A stretch of DNA of 64,000 nucleotides from Hibiscus mutabilis (Eukaryota > Streptophyta > Magnoliopsida > Malvales > Malvaceae), in contig CM033747.1 in NCBI GenBank assembly GCA_019671005.1, positions 23,525,188 through 23,589,187 on the forward strand, read 5' to 3'. A model generated the notes under the pieces. The model searched no databases and was not told where the DNA came from. It saw nothing but the letters and a program-made list of their open reading frames with translations. This document shows positions 45,301 to 57,614 of the stretch, in pieces (positions within the stretch are counted from its first letter, which is position 1; each line of letters opens with the position of its first letter). The position numbers and the translations under genes were made by a program.

Positions 45301-45590
45301 GGAACACATAAGACATTTTTAAGAGAAAGAGGCTTAGTAGCCGTGGAAACAGTGCATCGACCAATACGAGATATAGGTAGAGAGCTACCATTACCCAAAT
45401 GAACTGTATTAGGGCCATCATAAGAGGAGATATCCTGAAGAGACGTAGTGGTCATTGTGGTGTAATGTGAGGTACCACTATCAAACATCCAAGGAATAGG
45501 ATCTGGTGACGAAAGATCAGTAGCAGTGTTGACAACTGGTGAATCAGACGATGGCTGCTGATAAAAGTTGTTGTTGTGAACAAATCAAAC
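42375..45590 (-). pseudogene. Copia pol: protease, integrase, RT, RNase H
   Basis: Reading the minus strand from 45590: protease with DSGTSHYTT (about 45485-45460), the GAG-pre-integrase part HQLHHKFGHPSNKVLASIL (about 45100-45045), integrase core pieces SDNGGEF and a degraded NKTVEWRHRHIVEIG (about 44735-44620), the post-core KHKLEPWSTECVFLGYS (about 44395-44345), then RT: WCKWVFCVKQ and RYKARLVAKGYSQEA (43720-43610), QLDINNAFLNGTLYKKVYLEQPP (about 43530-43465), LRKALYGLKQASRAWY, and RNase H: ATAEILWFQHLLQKIGV down to HFIHF at 42375. YVDD is readable near 43265 in a shifted frame. Multiple stops and shifts disable it. Confidence 0.88.
43925..44170 (-). repeat. 51-bp in-frame tandem repeat in the Copia spacer
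   Basis: GTGGCA occurs at 43995, 44046, 44097 and 44148, an exact 51-bp period (17 codons); units share GATCATCAGGTTGTCGTGGCA. Two shorter units (CTTGC.(A/G)TGGCA.., about 30 bp) precede at 43930-43995. On the minus strand it encodes PRQPDDLIxTPTxLxNL-type repeats between integrase and RT, a region that is normally variable. Confidence 0.85.
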
Positions 45591-46439
45591 AAGCTTACGA
45601 CAATCCCGAACAATATGCCCTGGCAAATTACAGAACTTGCACACAATATCTTGTCGTCTAGAATGGCTAGATTGAGGAACAGGACTACGACCGCCACCAG
45701 AAATTGAATGACCAGAGCGACCACCTTTCCCTCGAGATCGGTTAGTGGAATAACCATGATATGAATTAGCCCGCTGCATAGAATATGTTGTGGCAAGATG
45801 TGTTGTTTGTTCAGATTCTTGAAGAAGGCTTTCATGATCAGTTAAGATCTCAGACAGCTTAAGCATGGTTGTCGATGTGTTACAAACACAAAGGGCAGCG
45901 ACTATTGGATGATAATCACCACTTAGTTGATTGACAATCGAAATCAAGAGAGATGTATCGGAGACAGGATAGTTTGCCAAGGCAACATTAGAGTCAATAT
46001 CCTGCATGTCTTTTATGTAGTTAGAGATGGACCAGGAACCACATGGTTTGCGAGCCAATTTGGACTTAAGAGCAAGGATGCGACCAAGAGATGCTCAGAC
46101 ATAACTTCCGACCAGAGTATCCCATGCAATTTTAGCGGTGACATCGGATGAATTAAGTAGTTAAACTTGATCATCACAACTACCAAGAAGAGCATTGATA
46201 AGAATTTGATCCTGACGATACCATTGCAGATATTCAAGATTAGCAATTGTTGCCGCGACATCGGTAAACTAATATGGGGAAGTCTATGAACCATCAACAT
46301 AACCGAGTAGCCCAAAACCAATGAGAGTAACCTCTACTTAGCGACGCCAAACATAAAAGTTAGCATACATAAGTTTGATTGGGAAATTGGTCAGTGCATT
46401 AAGATGCACAAGATCATTGGAAGTAGAAGACGGAGCCAT
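45585..46439 (-). pseudogene. Copia gag
   Basis: Starts MAPSSTSNDLVHLNALTNFP at 46439 (minus). The UBN2-type Gag core is readable through stops to SWSISNYIKDMQ, NQLSGDYHPIVAAL and TDHESLL (46045-45830). A Gly/Arg-rich stretch and the CCHC knuckle CKFCNLPGHIVRDC (about 45640-45600) close it. Stops occur where TGG or CAG codons are expected. Gag forms the particle. Confidence 0.88.
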
Positions 46440-46502
46440 GAGAGGAGATCCGGTTTGAAGAAGAGAGGAAGAAAGAGAAAAAAATTGAGTAAGAAAATTC
46501 TA

Positions 46503-46519
46503 CTTGGCTCTGATTACCA
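46503..46519 (-). other. Primer-binding site of the reverse Copia element
   Basis: On the minus strand TGGTAATCAGAGCCAAG follows the 5' LTR, close to the initiator-Met site TGGTATCAGAGC with one extra base. Confidence 0.75.
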
Positions 46520-46700
46520 TGTAAAGAATTTGTATTATTGATGATCCATAATATTTACAATTGGAGTATATATAGCATTACAATAAAATATACAAAGATA
46601 AGGGAAATTAAATATTAAATACAAGATAAGATTTAGATAAATATAAGATAAAATTTGAATGAGACTGACTAAGATTTATCATATCTTTATTCTATCTTCA
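46520..46700 (-). repeat. 5' LTR of the reverse Copia element
   Basis: Plus-strand ends TGTAAAG...ATCTTCA, 181 bp, aligned with 42147-42330 with scattered substitutions. Confidence 0.85.
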
Positions 46701-47115
46701 TGGTTTCATCACTTCTCTCTTTCCCTTTCTAAGCAGAGACTATTAGTGTTTGCTTCAACTGGGAGCTGTTCCATTATTCCCGAAGACAAAAATCACCCAT
46801 TCCTCCTACCTCTCTCCTATCCAGTCTACACCCACCAACCCCAAAATTATCATTATGGATTCTTCTTACACCCCCGCCACCACTATCATCCCACCCTCCA
46901 TCGTCTCTTTCAAGCTTTCACCACGACCGTCGCCTCAGCAACTTCACCACCACCCACCAATTCGTTATCAGATCCTTACTTTTGAAACTCTCTTCAGCTA
47001 CTCCTTCCTTTTTGTTTCTTATTGCATCATTGTAATCACTCATTTTTGTCCAGGTTTTAGTATTTTTAGTATTATTGTAATAGTAATATTATTAATTTAA
47101 AATACAAAAATGGAA
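46701..47115 (+). other. CT-rich flank with a small possible ORF
   Basis: Pyrimidine-rich sequence resembling a plant gene leader or first exon. No other element was recognised here. It lies between the reverse Copia element and the left breakpoint of the inverted block. Confidence 0.35.
46855..47100 (+). CDS. Small hypothetical ORF, 81 residues
   Basis: Starts MDSSYTPATTIIPPS at the first ATG after a CT-rich leader; the N-terminal half is Pro/Ser/His-rich and the C-terminal half (about residues 40-80) is strongly hydrophobic, a possible membrane segment or an AT-rich artefact. No family recognised. It could be the start of a host exon cut by rearrangement or a chance ORF. Confidence 0.2.
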   Translation: MDSSYTPATTIIPPSIVSFKLSPRPSPQQLHHHPPIRYQILTFETLFSYSFLFVSYCIIVITHFCPGFSIFSIIVIVILLI

Positions 47116-47435
47116 AAATGGGTTAAAAAAAGGTTGACATAGGGGTATCGATACGCCTCAATGCGTATCGGTACGACCCCCTCCGTATCGGTTAGTTTTA
47201 GATTTTTCCTATAGCTGAAACCCTAACAGGTATCGTTACGGTTGATTCCGTATCGGTACGTGCCTTAAGAAATCTTAGGTTTAGCTACTTAAAAACATTT
47301 TGAAGCCTTCCAAAACCTTTTGAAAAAACACGAAACATATTTTCAAGTTGTTTAAACTTAAAATCATTTTTGAAATCTTTTCAATTTAATCCAAAAATAT
47401 TTTTCGATTATTATATCAAAACAAATATCCTAACA
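47116..47435 (-). repeat. Partial 5' LTR of Copia element Z (inverted)
   Basis: On the minus strand it starts TGTTAGGATATTTGTTTTGA and matches the 3' LTR start at 50257 for about 320 bp, including GTATCGGTACGTGCC and the ATACCCCTATG word, then stops at the inversion breakpoint. It carries several GTATCGATAC motifs (47143-47265). Confidence 0.8.
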
Positions 47436-48625
47436 GATAATTATATAGATATTCAGACAACCCTACACGATCTCTAAAGCCATTTCAAGTATCGAATATT
47501 CTCAAATTCATCATACATCTCATAAATATCAGTAACATGATTACCAATCTCAAAACATGCTTATTTATCATTTACCTATTTTACAGATACTAACACGCAA
47601 AGCAATTCTGTTTATGATGCTCACGAAACAATAGGAGTTCAAGGTGTACTAACCTTAAGATGATATCACTAAAATCTCCATCTAAGCTTCTACAATATTC
47701 CACTTGATCTGATATATGATCCCAAATAATCCTTGTATATCAATTAATACCATAAGTATCAATTAACCACATACTTTAATGAATTTGAAAGGTCAATTAC
47801 GTAAAAATAGCTTATCGAGTACAAATTTGGCAAAACAAATTGCACCAATGGATCCGAAACATCGAGAAACACATGGGTAGAGTCCTCTGGAAAAAGTTAA
47901 TAGCCGGTTAACACCAATCAAAGTCTGGTCAATGGCTGGTCAAGGTCCAGCGATCTGGTGCGGCGTTGTACAGGGTAATATTGGTGCACCTACGGGCAGT
48001 GATTCGGTGCAGCAGGGCGCATGTGCACCCGGGTGCAGGATCCAGTGCGGCGCAATACACCACAGCAAGGGCAACGCATGGTGGCGCGTGAGAAGCCCTC
48101 CGATAGTCGGACAGTGGAGGCAAGCTCCTGCCCCGCTGTTCTTTTGACGCTGGTTCTGATGGTGGCCTCTATTTGCGGCGATAACAGCTGGAACGTGCCG
48201 AACCAACTTCTCTTATTCTTTTTTTCTTTACTCTGGCGAATGACAGCTCAGACAACGACGGGATGACTACCGTTAGACTCGTCTCGATGAGACCTTTCCA
48301 ATGGTACTGATTTTTTCATGTACGACGACTTCGATGGCCGTAGATCGAGGCTCAAAACCTCCCTTTACTTTCTCTCTTTTCCTCATTTTTTTCTCTCTTA
48401 AAATATCTTCTTTCTCTTCTTCTCTCTCCCCATCAAATCATCAACCACCTTTTATTTTAAGACCTTCCACTTTTCTTTTTTTAAATTATCCTCACATATA
48501 TTATCTCTTTTAATTTATCACAAAGCCCAAATCCAACTATCCTTGATGTGGGCTTCCAAACATAGGGCCCAAATAAACTGAGTCTGAGGCCCAAATTTGC
48601 AAAGCCTAAAATTCAGGTTGTTATA
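47436..48625 (-). repeat. First part of the left LTR of Y (inverted)
   Basis: Minus strand from 48625: TATAACAACCTGAATTTTA aligns with TGTAACGACCTGAATTTTG at 54860, and continues to AATATCTATATAATTATC, equivalent to about 56107. Includes a GC-rich stretch (47940-48200). Confidence 0.82.
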
Positions 48626-49055
48626 ACCTAATCTCCTCTTACCCGCCCCATGACACATTCATGTAATATATTTATAAGTATTAGTTAAATAAATATAAAT
48701 TAAATTAAATTTGTTATGAAAAAAGTATGAAAATTATGCTATTCGGATTCTCACCACATATGTGACATTATTTCAAATGTCTCCATTAAAAAATAATATG
48801 AAATTAGATTTTATGCAAAACAAAATTTTGGAATTAAACAAATGCTAAAATCTATTGTAAAAGGACTAAAAATTGTACAAATAATATGTAAAATAATATT
48901 TTAATTAGCATAAAAAATAAATAATATAAAAAGAACTATCAAGAAAATAATAATGAAAAAACAAGCATTAGAAAATAAGAACAAATACCAATAAAATATA
49001 ATTAACATACAACATTAAGAAAATAAAATTAACAGAAGTAGAAGAACAACATATC
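48626..49055 (-). other. Inverted left flank of Y
   Basis: Begins (minus strand reading toward Y) with AT-rich sequence and ends GGAGATTAGGT next to the LTR. The first five bases adjoining the LTR are the target duplication. No gene; A-rich throughout. The right breakpoint is approximate (49050-49075). Confidence 0.55.
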
Positions 49056-50256
49056 TATTGTGAGGATTGAGGAGAAAAATATTTTGAAAAATTGAATTTT
49101 AAAATGAATAAGGGAGAGCTTTTAACTCTTTTGAATCTATATTCACTTATTCAGAAATTATTTTACTAAGGGGGAGAATCACTAAAATAATTTTTCAAGT
49201 TGGTTTTATTATATCAAAAAGGGGAGGGTGAGGTAACTTCTAACTCATCTATTTATAATTCTTATATATTTGATGAGTTACAAGAAGCATATGATGAATT
49301 GGTTTTTGAATTCAAGGCTTCATTTTCTAAAAACAAGAAACTAATTTCAAAATTGAAAATAGAAAATGAAATGTTGTTTTCTAAAACCAATTTGGAATTT
49401 GAAGCAAAAATAAATGATTTTGAACTTAAAGTTTTAAATTTGCAAATTTTGATTCAAAAAGATGAAAAAATATCATCAAAAGGAATTGGATGATCTTAAG
49501 AAAGAAAAATATTTGATTTGTAAAAATTTTGAAAAGAAAAATGATTCTAACAAATCAAATTTTTATCAAAGACAATCTAGTACCCATAGATTTTTGAACG
49601 GTAAATGTTTTAGAAGTATTTGGGTCCCAAAATGACTAATTACTTCAAATAAAAATGATGAAATTGAAAAATGGATTCCTAAGAGGACTAAAATTTGTGC
49701 AACTAATACCATTGGATCCAAAGCAATTTGGAAACCAAAAATTACTTGATTGTCTTTTTATAGGTGTGATGGAGCATTGATCAACAAAGTGATGAAATTA
49801 AGGGGGAGCTCTATACACAAAAAGAAGAACAATTGAAGAAGGAAGGCTTCACATCCTACCTTTGATTCAAGTGGTAAATTTAAATTGAATTTCTTGCATT
49901 TTATTTGATTTATTTATTTATTTGAAATTCAATTTCTTTTAATCATGAATTGTTAGACTAACATTCTATTTGATGCTTGAGTAAGAATAAGCCATTTTTA
50001 TTCAAAAATTCTTAATTTGTCAAATTTTTTACTCTCTTTTGTTATGGTACTTTAAAAATTTTCAAACTTAGTTTGAATCATTTTTGATATAACAAAAGAA
50101 GGGAAAATGTTTTGAAAATTTGAATTTTCAAATGAATAAGGGGGAGCTTTTAACTCTTTTGAATCTATATTCTCTTATTCAAAAATATTTTACTAAGGGG
50201 GATAATCACTAAAACAATTTTTTAAGTTGGTTTTATTATATCAAAAAGGGGGAGAT
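49056..50256 (+). pseudogene. Internal remnant of Copia element Z (SIRE-like)
   Basis: Contains a gag-type coiled-coil fragment (FDELQEAYDELVFEFK..., about 49267-49490), SIWVPK near 49617-49634 and AIWKPKIT near 49722-49746, typical of SIRE-family Gag tails, followed by a 3' untranslated stretch. Protease, integrase, RT and RNase H are missing. A 150-170 bp block including GGGGGAGCTTTTAACTC and TATATCAAAAAGGGG occurs twice, at about 49057-49225 and 50100-50253; only the second adjoins an LTR. PPT: AAAAAGGGGGAGAT at 50243-50256. Confidence 0.7.
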
Positions 50257-51293
50257 TGTTATGATATTTGTTTTGATATAATAATTGAAAAATAGTTTTG
50301 GACTAAATTGAAAAAAATTCAAAAATGATTTTAAGTCCAAACAACTTGAAAATGTGTTTCATGTGTTTTCAAAAGGTTTTGGAAGGCTTCAAAAAAAATT
50401 CAATAGCTAAACCTGAGATTTCTTAAGGCACGTACCAATACGGAATCAACCGTATCGATACCTGTTAGGGTTTTATCTATAGGAAAATTCTAGAACTAAA
50501 TCCATACCGGTACAAGTTCATCCTTATCGATACGGAGGGGGTCATACTAATACCCCTATGTTTTAACTACCCCAACGGCTATTTCCATGACAGGTCATAC
50601 TAATACGCCCATAAGGCGTACTAATGCGCGAAGGCTAATCAGAGCATAACGGCTATTTCCTAAAGTAGGCGTATCGATACCTGGTATACACGTACCAATA
50701 CCAACAGCACCGGATTGGGAAATTTAGCATGGAAATCATCTCCAACGGCACAAATTCAATCCCAACGGTCACCAATGGCTAGGAACTCATTTGGGAGGAT
50801 AAAAGGACCCTTCAAGCACCTAGAACAACTAATGATCTTCAAGTCAACAATCATTTGATTAAGAAATGTCTTAGTGTTCAAATTGTTGTATTTTGTATAA
50901 ACAAACACTTGTGAGCTCAATTGTCAATGTATGCTCAAGTGTTATAGGTCTGGGTGAGAGCTTTAGATTGCAAATATTCACCTTGTGAGAGGGATTTTCT
51001 CTTGTAAATAGGGATTCTCGAAGCTTTAGGTATAAGCTTTGGATGCTAGACTTTGTGGTATAAGTCTAGGTTGTAAAGAGTTGCCTCTTGATCCCGGTAA
51101 AAAGGGAAGAAATTCTAGTGAATGTGGAAATCCTTAGTGGGGAAGCTAAGGTAGTGGATTTAGGCTTAGTTTTGAAGCTGAACCACTCTAAATCCTTGTT
51201 TCCATTTTTCTATCTTTTCACTTCCACCACCAACACCCAAGATTGAACTTCTCCACCTCTTGGCAAACATTTCGGTTGAAGAATTTGAGCTCA
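50257..51293 (+). repeat. 3' LTR of Copia element Z
   Basis: TGTTATGATATTTGTTTTG...TTTGAGCTCA, 1037 bp. Matches the inverted piece at 47116-47435 and the reverse LTR at 61830-62804. Contains GTAYCGRTAC-like motifs (50425-50700) and a TATA-like GGATAAAAGGACCC near 50798. Confidence 0.85.
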
Positions 51294-52810
51294 AAATATC
51301 TGATTGGTTAATTTATATGTTGTGCTGCTTGAGATGTGAATTTGACATGTTCGATGGAAATTATACTTAAAGGACTAATAATTGGTAAGAATCGAATAAA
51401 TGATTATGAAACCAGTAATAAATATTAATTGGGTGAATGCGTTAGTAAATCAACCATAATGACTTTCATAAGCTTTAGGAACTGAATAAAGTGTGGTAAT
51501 ATCGTAATTCGAGGGAATGGTATAAACCCGTGATTAGGGTATCGGTACGAGCTTTGGCCGTACCGGTACTTGCAGAAATTAAGTATTTCCAGTAAGAGAT
51601 ATCGGTACGCATATAAGTACCAATATCTAAGGGTACCATATTGATACTCGGGTTCGAGTATTGATACCCACTAAATGGAATAAACTATAATACTAATAAA
51701 GATAGAAATTAAGGTGCAATAGCGATGAAATAATGGGGATTAATAAAGATAATTAATAAGAATGATTAATGTATACTTCTATAATTTATTAACAAGTTGG
51801 TAAACTTAATTGGGTGATTTGTGGTAATAGCAACCCTAGAAGATCCTTGGTGGATCGTGTTATACTGTGAGCAGTATGGTAGACATGTCTTTGTTGTGTG
51901 CTGATATAGACACTTGTTTTGGTTGAGTCACCCTTGATTGATGGGATCTGGATGCCCAGTGAGAGAGTGTTACAATACCATGGTTAAAGATTTTCTGAAT
52001 ATATGAACCCAATCCTTAGTGGGATTGGGACTCATTCGAAGATGCTTGATGAGAGATTCCAAGCATGGGTGTATGTATCCCAACACTTAGCGATACCGAG
52101 CCTCACCCTAAAGAGTGTATGATCCTAATGCTTAGTGGAAATGGGCCTCACTCTTATATTATTGTATAATGCTTTCTTTCTATACTATATGGTTAGGCGG
52201 CTAGAGGTAGCCCCATATCTATATGATGTTATATTGCCATGGGATGAGTATGGTTGGGCCTTGTGTGCTACGAATGATGATTGCTATGATGAGAGCATGT
52301 GTTTAGGCAACTACTGGTAGTGCCATGTATTTATTTATCTTTCCTTATTACTCGTACTAGCTTGCATGCTTATGTTTATGATTAGCATGAAGTATAGTAG
52401 AGTATATGTGTATTATTGAGCTTTGTAAGCTCAACGCTCAGAATTGTTGTTTTCGTGCATAGGTTGATTGTTGGTTCGCGGGATCGAGGAGTACTATCGG
52501 TACGAGATTCTAGCATATGGTAACCTCTAGAGTACGATACATGTGTTTAGTGGGCTATGTATTCATAGGACCTTACATGTTATAGTTCGTAATCCTTATT
52601 TTGAAATTGTATTTATCAATCAATTGTTCAAATGTTTTAAATTTAAATTGGAGCTCCTTGGTTCTGTTTTGATTATTTATCTATATTTTCAATTGTTTGA
52701 TTTAAATATTTTTGAGAAATACCTTGTTGGGATAAACCCAATTTAAAAAATTTTATGATTTTGGTTTGGGCTTAAAGCTCGAATGTGACATTCGGATCGA
52801 GGGTGTTACA
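51294..52810 (+). repeat. Second part of the left LTR of Y
   Basis: ATTGGTTAATTTATATGTTG onward aligns with 56110-57614 to the end GGGTGTTACA at 52810. It holds the motif cluster 51536-51670 and ends with the same TCGAGGGTGTTACA as the right LTR. Confidence 0.88.
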
Positions 52811-54859
52811 TTTAGTGGTATTAGAGCTTAGGTTTAGCCAGTTCTAGAAAACTCCAGAGTGGTATAGGTGTTTTAGTAAGGTGTCTAGTGAATGCAAGCC
52901 CTTAAATTAAGTTCGCACTCCTTAGGACTAGAATCTGATGGTGGGAGTCACCATAATGTCTCTCGATTATAAGTTTGATGCTTTGTATGACACGTGTGAA
53001 TGTATAACGAATATGGAAAGATAAGCATTGACAAGATAATCACCATAATGAACTTGTGTGTGAAATGGTTAGTTACTGTGTAATCAGTTAAGAAAGCAAG
53101 GCTTTGAGACTTCGTAAATGCTATTGCTTTGTATCACTGTTTCTTAGAGGCAAGCCGAGGATCATTGGTAGAGATCCGAGCTTTGTGAGACCATTTTGTT
53201 GTGATAGTGGTGTTGACTCAAGTAAGATTTCAAGATCTTTGAGGATTTTTTTTGTGAAGATTGTATTTTGTGCAAAAAGATAGAAGGGTGTGACTACCCC
53301 AACAGTGTAAAATTTTGGGTGCTTGATCTTTATGGAATTTGAGATTTGGACAATGATGTGAGTTGAAGTAATTAAAGAGTTGTAGCTTGTGTGGTCGATC
53401 ACTATCTAATTAATGTAAACTTGATAAGTGATAGAGTGTACAGAGTTAGTTCAGGTTAGAGTATCATGTTGTCCATGTAGGGCAATCAAGGATTAACAAT
53501 GATGGTTGTGTGGGGGTGTCAATACTAGCTCTATGTGGTATCGGTACTTGTTTCTTTTGGAATCAGTACTAATCAGTCAGTGTCGATACCCATGTGCTTT
53601 AATTGTTAATCTTCGTGTTGAGGATTAGTTAGTTTTGAAAGCCGTAAGAAGTATCAGTTGCTTATACATAAGTGGACTCAGTGTTGTGGCTGGATTTTAG
53701 ATCAAATGGTTTCTGATGGAATATAAGATCTGGTTGTAGGTGTTTTAGAGAAAGACATACCGAGAAAATAGATATTTCTTATATAGTATAATGGTCAGTA
53801 TATGGTGAATTTTGGGAACGACAGTTGACACCAAACTTTTGCCACGTATTTCGGTAGATGATGCGAGGTCGAGTGATTGAGATTGTGATAAGTGGATGAC
53901 TTGCCGTCAGTTGGAAGTCTAGCATTGAGTTGTTAGAGTTTTTGTGATGCTTTGATGTTCCTCGGTGGAAATTAAATAGATGGTCATGGATTTTGTAAAG
54001 TATTATGAGCGTACAGTTTCAATGGGATTTCTTTAAGTAATGATATAGTCCTTGGCATGTACCGTTAATATTTCAGTAAAGGTGAGGGATGGATAGAAAG
54101 TCGGCTTAGTTTGTTTATGGGTTGGGTTGTACGACACTACGGTGTGTACATGCTATCTTTTGGTATGAAGTTCGAGGTTTGTGATGGAACCTCATCCCTT
54201 GGTGGGATTTTCATGTGATGACAGATTCGAGCGATGGTACAAATGACATGTTTTTTCAAACACGTATAATTGAGAGTGTAAGATTCTCATATGAACCGAG
54301 TTAAAAAGACATGCTTTGGTTACCGATATGAGTTATCATGCCAATTTAAGGTCATGAGGCCAGTTAAGACATTGTTCATTTTCTAAAGTCTTGCACATGG
54401 CAAGCAATGTTATAGTTATTGGACGACATCAAAGTTAGAGTCTTCTTCATAGAGTCACTACGAGAGAAATTGTTTTATTTTGGATACAACGGCTGTTTAA
54501 CATCTTGTTCTTTTAAGATCGTATGTTGTTGTGGAAGGATTTCTATTGTGCAACAATCTTTTAGATTCTACAACACAGGATAAGTTCTTTGATGACATTT
54601 TTGCGTGACGTGCAGTCTAGGTACCGTAGGTTTTGCTTGTTGTCTATAATGTACCATGCGAAGATGGATTCCTTCTAAGGGATAGAATCAGTTGAGATTG
54701 TGGTTTTATCTTTAGAAGACAAGAGTTATATTGATAAGTGTTGAGATCAGAGTAGCGCAGTGGGAAATCTTTGAGGATGTCAAAGAGTTATAGGAGTTGG
54801 AGAATCTTCTTTGAGTTATGGATATAAATTTTGAGGACAATTTTTTCAGAGGGGAGAGT
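52811..54859 (+). other. Internal region of element Y (LARD-like)
   Basis: Primer site TGGTATTAGAGC at 52816-52827 (one change from the initiator-Met site) and the following 60 bp are shared with element X (GCTTAGGTTTAGCC..GTTCTAGAAAA). No polymerase motif survives in about 2 kb; small open frames here are incidental. A few GTATCGGTAC-like words lie at 53515-53590. CAGAGGGGAGAG at 54847-54858 is the polypurine tract. Confidence 0.75.
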
Positions 54860-57614
54860 TGTAACGACCTGAATTTTGGGCTTTGCAAATTTAGGCCTCA
54901 GACCCAATTTATTTGGGCCTTATGTTTGGAAGCCCAAATCAAGGATAGTTGGATTTGTGCTTTGTGGTGAATTAAAAGAGATAATATGTGTGAGGATAAT
55001 TTAAAAAGAAAAAAAGGAAAGTGGGAGGTTTTAAAATAAAATGTGGCTGATGATTTGATGGGGAGAGAGAAGAAGAGAAATGAGATATTTTAGGAGAGAG
55101 AGAGAAAGGAAGGAACGAGAGAAAAAGTAAGAGGAAAACTTTGAGCCTCGATCTACAGCCGCTCGAGTCGTCGTGCATGACACTGCCATTACCATTAGAA
55201 TGGTATTGCCAAGACGAGTCCAAAGGTGGTTGCTGAATCGATGTCCGAGCTACCGTTCGCTGAAATAAATAAAAAAAGAATCGAAGAAGTTGGTTTGGTA
55301 CGTTTCAACTATCATAGCCGTAAACAGAGGCCACTATCAGAACCATCGACCGAAGAACATTAGGGTTAAAGCCCATTGCCGCTATTCGGCCACTAGAGGG
55401 CCTCTCACGTGCCACCATGTACAGCCCTTGCGAGTGGACGTGCGTCTGGCCAGGCGGGTGCACACTGTTGTGGTGCATCATGCTACACTGGATCTTGCAC
55501 CTGGGTGCACATGTACCCTACTACATAGAATCACTGCATGTGGGTGTACCAATGTTACCCTACACCGCGCCGCACTGGATCACTGGACCTTGACTAGTCA
55601 TTGGCCAGACTTTAACCGGTGCTGATTGGTTGTTGATCGAGCGTTGAATTTTTTTGAGTGACCCTACTCGAGGATTTCTCGACATTTCAGATCCACTCGA
55701 GTAGTCTGTTTTGCCAAATTCAAACCCAGTAAGTATTTTTATGCAATTAACCTTTCGAATTCATTAAAGTATGTTGTTAATTGATACTTATGGTATTAAT
55801 TGATATACAAGGATTATTCGGGATCGGATATCGGATCAAGTAGAATAATGGGGAAGTTTGGATGAGGATCTTAGCGATATCAGCTTAAGATTAGTACACC
55901 TCGAACTCATATTGCTTAGTGAGCATCATAAATAGGATTGCTTTGCATGTTAGTATCTGCAAAATAGGTAGACAATAAATAAGCATGTTCTGAGACCGAC
56001 AATCATGTGACTGATATTTATGAGATGTATGATGAGTTTGAGAATATTCGAGACTTGTAAGGGCTTTAGAGACCGTATAAGGTTGTCTAAATATCTGTAT
56101 AATTATCTATTGGTTAATTTATATGTTGTGTTGCTTGAGATATGAATTTGACATGTTCGATGGAAATTACACTTAAAGGACTAATAATTGGTAATAATCG
56201 AATAAATGATTATGGAACCGGTAATAATTATTAATTGGGTGAATGCGTTAGTAAACTAACCATAATGACTTTCATAAGCTTTAGGGACCGAATAAAGTGT
56301 GGTAATATCGTAATTCGAGGGAATGGTACAGACTCGTGATTAGGGTATCGGTACAAGCTTTGGACGTACCAGTACTTGCAAAAATTAAGGATTTAAGCGA
56401 TATTGGTATCGGTACATATATGAGTACCGATACCTAAGGGTATTGTATCAATGCTCATGTTCGAGTATCGGTACCCACTAAATGGAATAAACTATAATGC
56501 TAATAAAGACGGAAATAATGTGAAATTGCGATGAAATAATAGGGATTAATAAAGATAATTAATAAGGATGATTAATGTATACTTCCATATTATATTAACA
56601 AGTTGGTAAACTTAATTGGATGATTTGTGGTAATAAAAACCTAGGAGATCCTTGGTGGATTGTGTTATGTTGTGTGCGGTATGGTAGACATGTCCTTGTT
56701 GTGTGCTGATATGGACACTTGTTTTGGTTGATTCACCCTTGATTGATAGGATTCAGATACCCAGTGAGAGAGTGTTGCAACACCATGGTTAAAGATTTTC
56801 TAAATATATGAACCCGTTGCTTAGTGGGATGGGACTAATTCGAAGATGCTTGATGAGAGATTTCAAGCATGGGTGTATGTATCCTGATGCTTAGTGGTAC
56901 GGGCCTCGCCCCAAAGAGTGTATGAACACAATGCTTAGTGGAACTAAGCCTCACTCCTATATTATGGTATAATGTTTTCTTGCTATGCTATATGGTTAGG
57001 CGGCTAGAGGTAGCCCCATATTTATATGATGTTATATTGCCATTAGATGAGTATGGTTGGGTCTTGCGTGCCACGTATGATGATTGCTTTGATGAGAGCA
57101 TGTGTTTAGGAGACTGGTGGTAGCGCCGTATTTATTTATCTCTCATTATTGCTCGTACTAGCTTGCATGCTTATGTTTATGATTAGCATGAAGTATAGTA
57201 GAGTAGATATGTACCACTGAGCTTTGTAAGCTCAGCGCTCGAAATTGTTGTTTCTATGCGTAGGTTGATCATTGGTTCACGGGATTGAGGAGCACTATCG
57301 GTACGAGATTCTAGCATGTGGTGACCTTCAGAGTACGATACTTGTGTTTAGTGGGTTGTGTATTCATAGGATCTTATGTGTTGGAATCTATAATCCTTAT
57401 TTTAAAATTGTATTAATCAATCAATTGTTCAAAAATTTTAAATTTAAATTGGAGCTCATTGGTACTGTTTTGATTATTTATCTATATTTTCAATTATTTG
57501 TTTTAAATATTTTTGAGAAATACCTTGTTGGGCTAAACCCCGTTTGAAAAATTTTATGATTTTGGTTTGGGCTGAAGGTCGCCCAAATATGACATCTGGG
57601 TTGAGGGTGTTACA
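54860..57614 (+). repeat. Right LTR of element Y
   Basis: Intact 2755-bp LTR, TGTAACGACCTG...GGGTGTTACA, followed by TAGGT (57615-57619). It contains the CTGAGCTTTGTAAGCTCAG stem near 57217 and a motif cluster 56340-56475. It serves as the reference for joining the two halves of the left LTR. Confidence 0.9.

Larger units (their letters stand above)
42147..46700 (-). mobile_element. Ty1-Copia retrotransposon, reverse strand
   Basis: Short LTRs (42147-42330 and 46520-46700) enclose gag, protease, integrase, RT and RNase H in the Copia order on the minus strand. The primer site lies next to the right LTR and a purine tract next to the left one, fixing orientation. It is 4.55 kb, normal for Copia. 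Stops in most frames show it is defective. A target duplication was not resolved. Confidence 0.9.
47116..49055 (-). other. Inverted block: SIRE-like LTR piece, 5' half of a Y LTR, and Y's left flank
   Basis: In reverse orientation the block reads: flank, TAGGT, the first 1190 bp of a Y-family LTR, then directly the first ~320 bp of a Copia Z LTR. TAGGT is the same 5-bp sequence that follows the intact right LTR of Y (57615-57619). The cut inside the Y LTR is at the same place where its other half resumes at 51294. The simplest reading is an inversion of about 1.9 kb after Z had inserted into Y. Confidence 0.75.

Noticed and set aside
42121..46755. ATTAGTGTTTG.TTCA on both sides of the reverse Copia element as a long target duplication
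   Set aside because: Copia elements duplicate about 5 bp, and the two copies are not adjacent to the LTR ends; chance or an older repeat is more likely.
47929..48266. Several overlapping frames in a GC-rich stretch
   Set aside because: They fall within the inverted Y LTR and recur, degraded, at 55290-55625; composition explains the open frames.
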